Positions 35,036 through 43,700 of a stretch of 64,000 bases of DNA are shown here, piece by piece. Position 1 is the stretch's first letter. Each line of letters starts with the position of its first letter. The position numbers were made by a program, and so were the translations under genes. This stretch comes from an uncultured Prevotella sp. (GTDB lineage: Bacteria; Bacteroidota; Bacteroidia; Bacteroidales; Bacteroidaceae). The notes below the pieces were generated by a model. The model had not been told where the DNA came from. It saw only the letters and a list, made by a program, of their open reading frames with translations, and did no database searches. The stretch lies in contig CAKPYB010000008.1 of NCBI GenBank assembly GCA_934202525.1, positions 42,132 through 106,131 on the forward strand. Reading direction: 5' to 3'.

Positions 35036-36064
35036 ATGACATACGAAGAATTCAAGCAATTGGCTGAACATCCACAGCATCGGGATGTTCCTGCCATCTT
35101 CAAGCTCGAAGTATTAGAAACAGAAGAGCTGGAGGAGAAGAAGCGTTCACATTATCCGAAATACAAGGTGAACACCTATTGTCCGCAAGCCTTCACCACA
35201 ACTCTGGAGGAGGCAGAGAGACTGATGCACCAGGATGTCCTTTACCGCAAGAAGATGAAGGAGGAAGACGACTATCCGCTGGATACCTTCTGCTATTATA
35301 TCTCGGAGATTCCAATGGGACTGTTGCACTACGACCGCGAATGTCTTTCGGAAAGGATGTATGATGGGGAAGGAAAACTGATCGACCGGTCTTACTGCTG
35401 TTCGCGTTTCAGCATTTACTATCCCGGAGTCTGCGATTCGCCAGCATACGACCGTCATCCTGACGAGACATTCCGAGGCAGAAGCGCTGAACAGATCAGA
35501 TTCCAGAAAGGTGACATCGTGGAAGTATATCGTGGCGATGAGGTGAAACTAGCCATCGTTGTCGGAACTCCGCTTACCACCGAATGGATCTGGGAGAGAA
35601 ACCAGGCTGCCAAGGATAAAAGGGGATTGGATGAACTGCCATACGATGAAACGGACGACAGCTATACCGTGATAGATGGTCCCGGCTACGAATACCACGA
35701 CCATGTTCCGTCGCTGTATGTCTTCGCCCCTCACTATCATGTGCCGCTCTATCTCCAGAGACGATTCAAGGGCTATTTGGAAAAGGCTGAGAAAAAGCAG
35801 AAAGAAGAGGAGGAGAAAGACAGGATCTTCCGTCAGGCTCACGATTGCAGCTTCAGCAACAAGGAACAGATTGAGAAGTCAGAAAAGTGCGGCTGTTTCT
35901 TCTGCGGCGAAATTTTCTCGCCATCCGAAATCACGGATTACCTCCCTGATGAGCCGCCTACAGCCGAATGTCCCTTCTGTTATACCGACTCCGTAATAGG
36001 TGATGCCTCCGGCTTCCCTATCACCAAGGATTTCTTGAAGAAAATGAAGAAGAGATATTTCTAG
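35036..36064 (+). CDS. Uncharacterised cytoplasmic protein with C-terminal zinc ribbon
   Basis: The 342-residue protein is rich in charged and aromatic residues. A charged helix (EKAEKKQKEEEEKDRIFRQA) at about residues 246-266 precedes a zinc-ribbon-like C terminus, KCGCFFCGEIFSPSE followed by ECPFCYTDSVIGDASG, i.e. CxxC...CxxC. The final ITKDFLKKMKKRYF segment is typical of Bacteroidetes proteins annotated only as cytoplasmic protein. Co-directional with the previous gene after 7 bp. The ribbon could bind nucleic acid, but that is conjecture. Confidence 0.7.
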   Translation: MTYEEFKQLAEHPQHRDVPAIFKLEVLETEELEEKKRSHYPKYKVNTYCPQAFTTTLEEAERLMHQDVLYRKKMKEEDDYPLDTFCYYISEIPMGLLHYDRECLSERMYDGEGKLIDRSYCCSRFSIYYPGVCDSPAYDRHPDETFRGRSAEQIRFQKGDIVEVYRGDEVKLAIVVGTPLTTEWIWERNQAAKDKRGLDELPYDETDDSYTVIDGPGYEYHDHVPSLYVFAPHYHVPLYLQRRFKGYLEKAEKKQKEEEEKDRIFRQAHDCSFSNKEQIEKSEKCGCFFCGEIFSPSEITDYLPDEPPTAECPFCYTDSVIGDASGFPITKDFLKKMKKRYF

Positions 36065-36150
36065 GGCGTTTTTCAACGTTTTCATCTACATTCTCCCCTA
36101 TCTCATAGGGGCAGTTTCAGTTTTGAAAACGGATATAAAAAAATGCGACA

Positions 36151-36192
36151 GCACCGCCCTAACTACCTGTTTTTATACAGTTAGAGGGGTGC
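36151..36192 (+). terminator. Hairpin downstream of the zinc-ribbon gene
   Basis: GCACCGCCCTAACT (36151-36164) pairs with AGTTAGAGGGGTGC (36179-36192), with one mismatch. The core ACCGCCCTAACTACCT is identical to that in the hairpin at 34371, so the two-gene block is bracketed by sister hairpins. Confidence 0.7.
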
Positions 36193-36243
36193 TATTAATA
36201 AAAAAGAAGCAGGATGGAAGACTGGTCCACCCTGCTATTTTTA

Positions 36244-38418
36244 TTAGAATACCTTTACGAAACGGTCGATATCAATAGAAAGGCCTACCGTGAAGGTGCG
36301 ACCGGTGGTCATCGCCGAACTCCAATAATAGTTCTTTGGCGTATAACCGAAAAGATTATCTACCGTAAAGTTCAGATTGACGGCATCCAGGAATCGCTGT
36401 TGAAGCGTGAACTTCCACAACTGATAACTGCTGTCATGCTTCTCGATGTTCGTATCAGGAGAAGACAGGTATCTGCCTGACAGAGCGGCATTGATGCGAT
36501 AGAACGAACAGAGCTGACGATCGTAGTCGAGGCGCCAGGTAGCTGAATGCGGACGAGGCTGGGAGAACTGGGAATCTACGCTTCTGCCACCCACATGGAG
36601 ATAACTGTAGTCGAGTTTCACACCGAGTCCCATATCCGAACGGTACTGGGCACTAAAGTCGATGCCGCTCACCTCTACTCCATCCTCGTTGCAATAACGG
36701 GAAGCCACATCCGGCTGACCGGTTCCCGGGGTATAATCGGCATAATCCTCGGTAGTGATGCGCTTATCATACTTATTATAATAGCCCATCAGGGTAAGAC
36801 TATACTGACCGGTAAAGAAGCCAGCATTCTTCACCCTTCCGGTATGCTCCAGCGCCAGGTTGTAGTTGTTGCTCTTCTCCGGCTTCAGATCCGGATTACC
36901 ATATATCATCTGCATACCTGCCATATCAAAGTTCATATACATCTCCTTGAGCGTTGGGGCACGGAATCCACCGGCATAGTTGGCACGGATGGAGAAACCC
37001 TTCCACTTGGTCATCAGAGCCAGACGACCGGTAGTGGCATGCTGGCTGGATGCAGAGAAGTAATCATGACGAAGACTTGCCACGATGTTCAACCACTGCA
37101 AAGGATTGTAATCGAACTGGGCGAAGGCATCACATGAATTCTGATTCTTTGATTCATTATCCTCAAACTGATAGGTGGTAAGATAATCGTTCAGGAAATC
37201 TGCACCTACCGTCAATGTATTCTTGCCGAAAATATGGGAATAGAGAGCACGGACGGTGTTCTGACGATTGGTATAATCGTGATCGTGAGTGCGCTCATTG
37301 TTCACATATCGAGCCTTATCATACTGGTCGAAGCCGTAAGAAATCTCCAGATTATCATTCTCCGAAAGATTCATCATGGTTTTCAGTCCGGCAGAATAAT
37401 CCATGTAATGATCATCATAGTTACTGCGCTTGCTGATACGATTGAAATAACCGCCACGGCCAATCAGTTTTACCTTATCAGAGAGCTTATAGGTAAGTCG
37501 CTCCTTCACATTGAAGGTCTCGCCACCATAGATATGGAGGATGTTGGATTCTGTATCGAAAGGACTGGTAAGCTGAACCTCATCCGATGTGGTGCGCTGG
37601 ATGCTGGTCTGCGAATTCCACTTTCCGGCATTGAAGCTGAAGCTTCCTCCATGGCGCCACTCCTTGTTGAAGTCGTTGTAGCGGGTATTGACATTGGCAG
37701 TCCAAGGCTCGCTGTTTTCACGGGAGATGATGTTGACAACTCCGGCTACGGCATTGGCGCCATAGAGCGCCGAAGCAGCACCTTTCACAATCTCGATACG
37801 ACCTACATTATCCAAGTTCAGACGACTATAATCTACATTATCCATGGTTTCACCAGCCAATCGCTCGCCATCTACGAGGAAGAGCACGGCGTTTCCACCG
37901 AAACCATTCATGTTGAGAGAAGTCTCCTGATTCATGGCATAGCCAAATTCCAGACCCGGCATCTGCTCGGTGAGGAGGTCCTGGATATTGGTAGCATCAG
38001 CTATCTTGATATCATTGGCGGTAATCAGACGGGTTACCACAGGAGCATCCTTCAGCGCCTTCGGAGTTCGGGTAGCGGTTACTACCACCTGATCGAGGGC
38101 TGTAGCATCCGGTTGAAGACGAAGGACATGCTGCTCACCTTTTCTCTCATCCGCTTTCAGTACGAAAGTCTGAGTCTGATAGCCCACAAAGCTCACCTTC
38201 ACTCTCACCGCTCCATCCTTGCTGTAAGGAATGCGGAAATATCCGTCTTCATCAGTTGTTACCCCACTCTTTGCATGCAAAATCTGGACGGTAGCACCCG
38301 CCAGAGGTGCGCCCGAATCATCGAGCACCCTACCCACGACATCGCCCTGGGTTTCGGCTTTCAGATTCAGGCACAATCCGCAAAGGATCAGGAATAGTGC
38401 GAATATCTTTTGTTTCAT
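36244..38418 (-). CDS. hmuR: TonB-dependent haem receptor, HmuR-like
   Basis: The ATG at 38418 gives 724 residues with a signal peptide (IFALFLILCGLCLNLKA). A carboxypeptidase-regulatory-like domain (GRVLDDSGAPLAGATVQILH) precedes the TonB box region (LDQVVVTATRTPK), the plug (IQDLLTEQMPGLEFGY) and a 22-strand-type barrel. The haem-receptor motifs FRAP (in GGFRAPTLKEMYMNF) and NPDL (in YGNPDLKPEKS) are both present. It ends the minus-strand hmu operon after the lipoprotein gene (6-bp gap). The frame to 38424 begins with TTG and is less likely. Confidence 0.88.
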   Translation of the reverse strand: MKQKIFALFLILCGLCLNLKAETQGDVVGRVLDDSGAPLAGATVQILHAKSGVTTDEDGYFRIPYSKDGAVRVKVSFVGYQTQTFVLKADERKGEQHVLRLQPDATALDQVVVTATRTPKALKDAPVVTRLITANDIKIADATNIQDLLTEQMPGLEFGYAMNQETSLNMNGFGGNAVLFLVDGERLAGETMDNVDYSRLNLDNVGRIEIVKGAASALYGANAVAGVVNIISRENSEPWTANVNTRYNDFNKEWRHGGSFSFNAGKWNSQTSIQRTTSDEVQLTSPFDTESNILHIYGGETFNVKERLTYKLSDKVKLIGRGGYFNRISKRSNYDDHYMDYSAGLKTMMNLSENDNLEISYGFDQYDKARYVNNERTHDHDYTNRQNTVRALYSHIFGKNTLTVGADFLNDYLTTYQFEDNESKNQNSCDAFAQFDYNPLQWLNIVASLRHDYFSASSQHATTGRLALMTKWKGFSIRANYAGGFRAPTLKEMYMNFDMAGMQMIYGNPDLKPEKSNNYNLALEHTGRVKNAGFFTGQYSLTLMGYYNKYDKRITTEDYADYTPGTGQPDVASRYCNEDGVEVSGIDFSAQYRSDMGLGVKLDYSYLHVGGRSVDSQFSQPRPHSATWRLDYDRQLCSFYRINAALSGRYLSSPDTNIEKHDSSYQLWKFTLQQRFLDAVNLNFTVDNLFGYTPKNYYWSSAMTTGRTFTVGLSIDIDRFVKVF

Positions 38419-38424
38419 CGACAA

Positions 38425-38925
38425 TTACTTCTTTGTTGCATTCGAAGAACAGTTCATAACAAAAGGCATATTACCATACTTCAAAACAAAAGTAATCTGC
38501 ATTTTACCATCTTTTATAGTTGCTTTAATAGCTGATTTAGAAATACCTTTGCCATTTTCCAATGTTTGATCAAAACTGGTTTCTGGAATAGAATAAGTAC
38601 CATTTGACTCTGTTACAGCAAGATTCTTCACTGTAATTGAAGGCAAAGCCATAGGTGCAGATCCAAATGCAGGAAGGATGATATTTACATGACTATCATC
38701 AACTTTTTCCAACTTAAAAGTTGCATTCTCCAATGGGTCCATATCACCCTGACCTGCCAAAGCAATAGACATTGTTTCACCAACGTAAGTACCAACAACC
38801 TGTTCTGCTGTTGCTGAAGAACCAGCACCATTATTGTCATCATCATCACTGCTGCAAGAGCTGAATGCTACACACATAGAAACCAAAGCCAACATCATGG
38901 CCATCATTGTCTTAAACTTTTTCAT
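38425..38925 (-). CDS. Calycin-like lipoprotein in the HmuY position
   Basis: The 166-residue protein has a lipobox FSSCSSDDDD with an acidic run after the cysteine that acts as an export signal to the cell surface in Bacteroidetes. The mature domain is all-beta (VVGTYVGETMSIAL, NGTYSIPETSFDQTL) and looks like the calycin-like domain family. In Porphyromonas the gene here encodes the haemophore HmuY, which is larger and of a different fold, so this is an alternative partner of the receptor. Haem binding is inferred from position only. Confidence 0.75.
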   Translation of the reverse strand: MKKFKTMMAMMLALVSMCVAFSSCSSDDDDNNGAGSSATAEQVVGTYVGETMSIALAGQGDMDPLENATFKLEKVDDSHVNIILPAFGSAPMALPSITVKNLAVTESNGTYSIPETSFDQTLENGKGISKSAIKATIKDGKMQITFVLKYGNMPFVMNCSSNATKK

Positions 38926-38990
38926 TTTTCTTTTCTTTTTTTATTTAGTTACAATATTATTTTCTGTTCAAGGGGATTTGCAATCCCCGA

Positions 38991-39335
38991 TTATTTATCT
39001 TCCGGAACATAGATGATTTCGCCATTTTCCAGCTGGTAAGCGATGCCCACCTTCTTTCCCTTGTTGCCAGATTTACTGCTCTGGTCTTCAGAAGGAGTAT
39101 AGCGATTGATCTTCTGTCCATCCTTGGTAATGATTTCCATATTCTCCTTGCCAGGGTTCTTCACCATCGTGAAGTTATCCTTGCTGAACATTTCCGTCAT
39201 ATTATAGCGCGAAACGAGTGCCACCATCAGGGCAAGGGCAAACACCATCGCCACATCGAAGAGGTTGCTCACTACGCTCATCGGATCATCATCCTCGCCA
39301 TCATGCGCAAGCCTATTTCTGCGTCTCTGTCTCAT
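38991..39335 (-). CDS. hmuV: DUF2149 membrane protein, HmuV-like
   Basis: The 114-residue protein has one membrane span (LFDVAMVFALALMVALVSRY at about 25-45) preceded by a basic, DGEDDDPMS-containing N terminus, and a short soluble tail with PGKENMEIITKDGQKI. This is the DUF2149 pattern, and the protein resembles an ExbD-like partner of the MotA/TolQ protein next to it. It is 38 bp downstream of that gene on the minus strand. Confidence 0.85.
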   Translation of the reverse strand: MRQRRRNRLAHDGEDDDPMSVVSNLFDVAMVFALALMVALVSRYNMTEMFSKDNFTMVKNPGKENMEIITKDGQKINRYTPSEDQSSKSGNKGKKVGIAYQLENGEIIYVPEDK

Positions 39336-39373
39336 AAATTATTTATCTTTAGTTTTTACCTTTAAAAGCCTTT

Positions 39374-39964
39374 TTACTTTTCCTCCAAAAGGTCTGCCAT
39401 AAACTCGAGGTTGCTCATATCCTCAGTGTACCAGCGGTTCTTGGTCTGCTTGGTTACGAAACCGATGGCTGCAGAGAACAATCCCACTACGGTGGTAGCG
39501 AAAGCCACCTGCATATTGTAAGCCATCGAAGCAATATCGCCGGTAGAAAGACCTACCAGGGCAGGACCCATCGGAATCAAGGTACCCATCAAACCGAGCA
39601 TCGGACCCATCTTCAGGAGTGTAGAAGGAAGAGAAAGATCCTTCTCAACAAACTGGGCATACAGGTCGAGGATGCGGTTCACCTGCGCCTTGCTCTGACG
39701 GTTGTCCACGAGTTTCTTCATATAGGAAACAATGACAGCCTGCTTGTTCTTTGGCAAGCGATCGCCCAGGGTATCGATGTTATCGAGCGTCAGGGTGTTC
39801 ATCTGTTCACGAATCTCCGCACCCGACTTGCGCTTTACAAGATACTGTCCGAAGAAACCTCCGAGGAGCAGCAAAGCTCTGAGGAAGAAGAAAATCAACA
39901 AAATAATCACAGGAACCAGCATGCCTGTGGAAATCCAAAACAATACGTCTGATATGTAATTCAT
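39374..39964 (-). CDS. hmuU: MotA/TolQ/ExbB-family proton channel, HmuU-like
   Basis: The 196-residue protein has three membrane spans: near the N terminus (LVPVIILLIFFFLRALLLL), and two in the C-terminal half (LLKMGPMLGLMGTLIPMGPA and VAFATTVVGLFSAAIGFVT). The GLMGTLIPMGPAL segment is the ExbB/TolQ pore motif. With the DUF2149 protein it probably powers the haem system with the proton gradient. It is preceded by a TTCAACA heptamer tract. Confidence 0.9.
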   Translation of the reverse strand: MNYISDVLFWISTGMLVPVIILLIFFFLRALLLLGGFFGQYLVKRKSGAEIREQMNTLTLDNIDTLGDRLPKNKQAVIVSYMKKLVDNRQSKAQVNRILDLYAQFVEKDLSLPSTLLKMGPMLGLMGTLIPMGPALVGLSTGDIASMAYNMQVAFATTVVGLFSAAIGFVTKQTKNRWYTEDMSNLEFMADLLEEK

Positions 39965-39969
39965 CTTTT

Positions 39970-40024
39970 TTTAAATGTTAAATGTTGAATGTTGAATGTT
40001 GAATGTTGAATGTTGAATGTTAAG
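39970..40024 (-). repeat. Heptamer tract upstream of hmuU
   Basis: On the plus strand TTGAATG repeats five times, flanked by TTAAATG and TTAAG. In the transcribed (minus) orientation it reads AACATTCAACATTCAACATT repeated, then AAAAAAAG and the ATG. The same order (repeats, A-run, start codon) is seen before hmuT and cysK. Confidence 0.75.
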
Positions 40025-40039
40025 TTGGGGCTTGCGCCG

Positions 40040-40735
40040 TTACAGTTTCTGGGATAAGCGCTGCATCTTGATGCGATAGCAGCCCCATCCTATTGCCATT
40101 CCTACGATGACGATGGCGATGACGCCGAGAAGCGAGAGGGCATCGAAACTGTTGAATCCTGCCACGGCAGTCCTGCCATTCACCGTACCGATAATGCCCA
40201 TCAATCCGAGCAGCACCTCTACCAGGAAAAGCAGTTCCAAACGGATTGGTCGCTCCGGCAAGAGCCATCTCAAACCGTAGGTGAATACCGGAGTCAAGAC
40301 CAGCAGCACTACGGCAAGCACCCATGCCACTACCTGGAACGATACGCCGGGAAGCAGGAAGATGGTCATCACCAGAACACTGAACAACACTGGGAAAACC
40401 AGCAAACCCGGGAAATACTTCAGGAAGATGAAGAACACCCATTTGCGGCGACTCACATGTTCCGAAGTCTTCAGATCTACGTGGTGCACACAGAAAAGCA
40501 TCGTGAGTGCCACGTCGATACTCAGCAGCACCGCCATATCGAGCATCAGCTTCTGGTCGGCTATCCAAGCCGCAATCTGCGTCTTCGACTGTTCGATGGC
40601 GAATGGCCAGGTCATTCCCACGAAAAAGGCTACGAGCACCGAGATGATCATAATCTCCTTCACTCCGTGGAAGGTCTGCTTCAGCACAAAACTGAAGCAA
40701 ACCAATATCATCATTACTAAAACTAATGTCTCCAC
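40040..40735 (-). CDS. hmuT: Hydrophobic membrane protein, HmuT-like
   Basis: The 231-residue product starts with GTG (METLVLVMMILVCFSFVL) and has about six to seven membrane spans, for example IIISVLVAFFVGMTWPFAI and YFPGLLVFPVLFSVLVMTIF. It occupies the place of hmuT between the CobN-like and the proton-channel genes. Its exact job in haem uptake is not known. A competing frame at 40020-40745 is out of phase and lacks membrane pattern, so it is not called. Confidence 0.8.
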   Translation of the reverse strand: METLVLVMMILVCFSFVLKQTFHGVKEIMIISVLVAFFVGMTWPFAIEQSKTQIAAWIADQKLMLDMAVLLSIDVALTMLFCVHHVDLKTSEHVSRRKWVFFIFLKYFPGLLVFPVLFSVLVMTIFLLPGVSFQVVAWVLAVVLLVLTPVFTYGLRWLLPERPIRLELLFLVEVLLGLMGIIGTVNGRTAVAGFNSFDALSLLGVIAIVIVGMAIGWGCYRIKMQRLSQKL

Positions 40736-40742
40736 TTTTTTT

Positions 40743-40797
40743 CAATGTTAAGTGTTAAATGTTAAGTGTTAAATTATTCTTCACTGTTAAGTGTTGA
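40743..40797 (-). repeat. Heptamer tract between hmuS and hmuT
   Basis: On the plus strand it reads TTAAGTGTTAAATG twice, then a spacer and a duplicated 19-bp block: GTTAAGTGTTAAATTATTC and GTTAAGTGTTGAATTATTC, each followed by TTCACT. On the transcribed strand the repeats lie just before the GTG start of hmuT. Confidence 0.7.
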
Positions 40798-40798
40798 A

Positions 40799-43700
40799 TT
40801 ATTCTTCACTCATCATTTTGCGACGACGTCGCAAATATATCGCGAGCACAACGAACGCTACGATGACGATGACACCTACTACGATGCCGCTCACCACAGT
40901 AGTGGTCTTCTGAGCATCCTCATTCAGCGTCTCCTTCTTCATCACCATACCCTTGTCGCTGCTGTTCTTCGCAGCCTCAGCATCACGGATCTGCTCTACA
41001 TTCTGCTGATATTCCTTGGCAGAAGCAGCATCGGTCTTGCTGGCGATATAGTTGCGCAGCTTGGCATTGTCGCAGACAAAACCGGAGCATGAAGGCTTAT
41101 ACTTGTTCACGGTCTCGGTATGAAGCTTGGCGATGTCCTTGAGCTGCTGAGGAGTAGCCTTCCACATTCCCTTGCGGGCACTCTCCATCATCACGGCGGT
41201 CATCTCCATCAGCGCCGCCGGATTCTGCTTGTCGAAGAACTCCTTGGTGCCGAGATTGTACTTGTCCTTGACATACACATTATATATCTCGTCCCACATC
41301 TCCTTGTCGATAGCCTTTGGCTTCATCACATTCCAGCCGTAGGTATTGGTTACGATTTCGGCGAATGTGCTGGCACTGCTGGCTCCACCCTTCATCTTTT
41401 CCTTGATATAGGCAGGGTTGAAGATGGTGGTTCTGCCCTCGATGCCGATAGCCTCCTTCACCTCCTGCATTCTCATATTGCTATGGTTGCGATAGTCGGC
41501 GAGATAAGCATCCGGATCCTTACCGGTTACGTTGCGCACTGCGAGGTTCATACCTCCCATAAACTCATATACGTGGTCGAGACTCAAGGCACCCCAAGTG
41601 TTGCTCTGTCGTGGCTGAACCACCACATCGGTACGGGTCAGCGCTGCCTCGAAAGCAGCCTTGCGAAAAGTCTCCCAGTTCTTCTCATCACCGTAGTAGG
41701 CACCCATATTGTTCATATAGACCTCGGCAATCTGACTCTCCTTATCCCAGCGGTCGCCTGCGGTTACCATCTCCTGGATACCGGTACCATAGTTGCCGTT
41801 TACACCACCAAAGACACGATACATACTTACCTCGCGTGCCTCCTTTGGCGACATGCCCTTCTCTACGAGCACTCTTTCGGATTCGGTAACACCGGCTTTC
41901 ACCAGGTTGTCGTACTTATCACCCTTGGCATTTGCCGCCATCTCTATCGCCTTGTTGATGAGGAAGAGACGGGATGCTGCCAGGTCGCGGAGCTGACCGG
42001 AAGTCTGAACCACGACATCGATGCGAGGACGGCCCAACTGCTTGGATGGGATAAGACGCAGATCGGTAACACGACCGAAGGCATCTCTTACCGGTTCTAC
42101 ACCGAGCATATAGAGAATCTGGGCGATGGTGGCACCCTCTGTTTCGATAAACTCGCTGCTCCAGAGCGTGTAGCTCACCTTACGAGGATATTCACCCTTA
42201 TGTCGCTCACAATACATCTTGATGGTATTGTCGCAAAGTTCCTTTGCCTTCTCCCAGGCATCCTCCGAAGGAGTGTTCTCCACATTGATGGAGAAGAGAT
42301 TCCTACCGGTAGGCAGAGTGTTCGGATTCACAATCAAATCACCACCAGGAGATGGAGCGGTAAAGCCGCCATTCAGGGCATTCATCAGAGAAGACATCTC
42401 GTTGAGCGGACTCTGACGGAGCGCCTCCGAATACTTGCCCACATTCTGCAAGGCATGCTCTACGGTAGTAATCGCCTGAGCCAGATGAATCTGCTGACGG
42501 GTATATTTAGGTGCTTTCGACATCATCATACCCTTATCTTTAGAAGTTTTTCCGGTCTGAGATGCCTTGCCCTTGCCGGCTTTCGCCATCTTTGCCTTTT
42601 TCAAATCTTCCTGATACCATTTCTGTCCCTTCTTGATGGCTTCCATCATCTTGTCAGGGAAGTGACCGGTCTGCTCCATCTTCTCAAAAGCCTCACGACT
42701 CATCTGCGGAATCTTCTTCTTATGAGAAACCTTGGCAGCACGGAGTTCGCTTACCGTACGGTGATCCACCCTCTTCGGCTTCGCCTCCTTCGCTCCACCC
42801 ATCTGGTCTGCCATCTGCATCATCATCTGGATAGGATCCGGAGCTGCCTGCATCGCCTCTACCTTACGTGCCATCTGGAGTTCGGCAGGAGTGATTCCTA
42901 CATAACGGCAGATGTATTCATCAGAAACCGAGGCTGAACCCAGAAGCTGGGTCACGGTATTGCGTGCCTTGCTCAGATAGAGACGGTCGAAAAGCTGCTT
43001 GTGCTTCTCCACACCCTCCTGGGCACGACCTTTCAGCTTATCTACTGCCAACATTCCGTAGGCAATAGGATCGGTAGCCATCGCATAGACACTGGTGCGG
43101 ACATCATCGTTATCGTATGGCACACCCAGAGTATAGAGTTTGCCGGTAATCTTCTCGTTTGCCAACTCTTCTGCAAAGTTCTCCACTCTCGCGATTTCAT
43201 CTGCAGAATATGGCTTGTTCATCTGCTTGGCATCGAGACCCAGTTCACGGGCGATTCCCATCTTCACGGTCAGTGCCTTCACCTTGAGCGACTGTTCTGT
43301 AGATGCCTTCTTCTCGTATGACTGGATGGCATCACTCAGCTGCTTATAGGTCTGTCGCAACTCGCTCTCCTTGAAAGGAGGAGTGAGATAGCTCTGGGTC
43401 TGGGCATAGGTGCGGCGCTTGGCAATCATCGCCTCGCCCACATTGCCGATGGTATATATATAAAGATGTGGAACCACACCAATCAATCGGTCACTCCAGT
43501 CGTTGCTGTCGAGTGCCACCTGCTTTCTCGGGGTATATTCCAGCGAACCATGGGTTCCGAAATGGATGAGTGCATCGGCACTGAAACCATAACGTGCCCA
43601 GAGATAAGAGGCAACATAGGTGTAAGGAGGTGCCTGGTCGGTGCCATGCACAATCTTGAAGGAGTCGCCTCCCACGCCTGCCATCACCTGTGGAAGCAGA

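Noticed and set aside
37234-38397. 387-codon open frame opposite hmuR
   Set aside because: Antisense to a clear TonB receptor with all motifs; no protein features.
40020-40745. 241-codon frame overlapping hmuT
   Set aside because: Out of phase with the membrane protein frame; the product is not hydrophobic and looks like a shadow.
41120-42937. 605-codon open frame opposite hmuS
   Set aside because: It lies entirely antisense to the CobN-like gene, has no family features, and follows from codon bias of the real gene.
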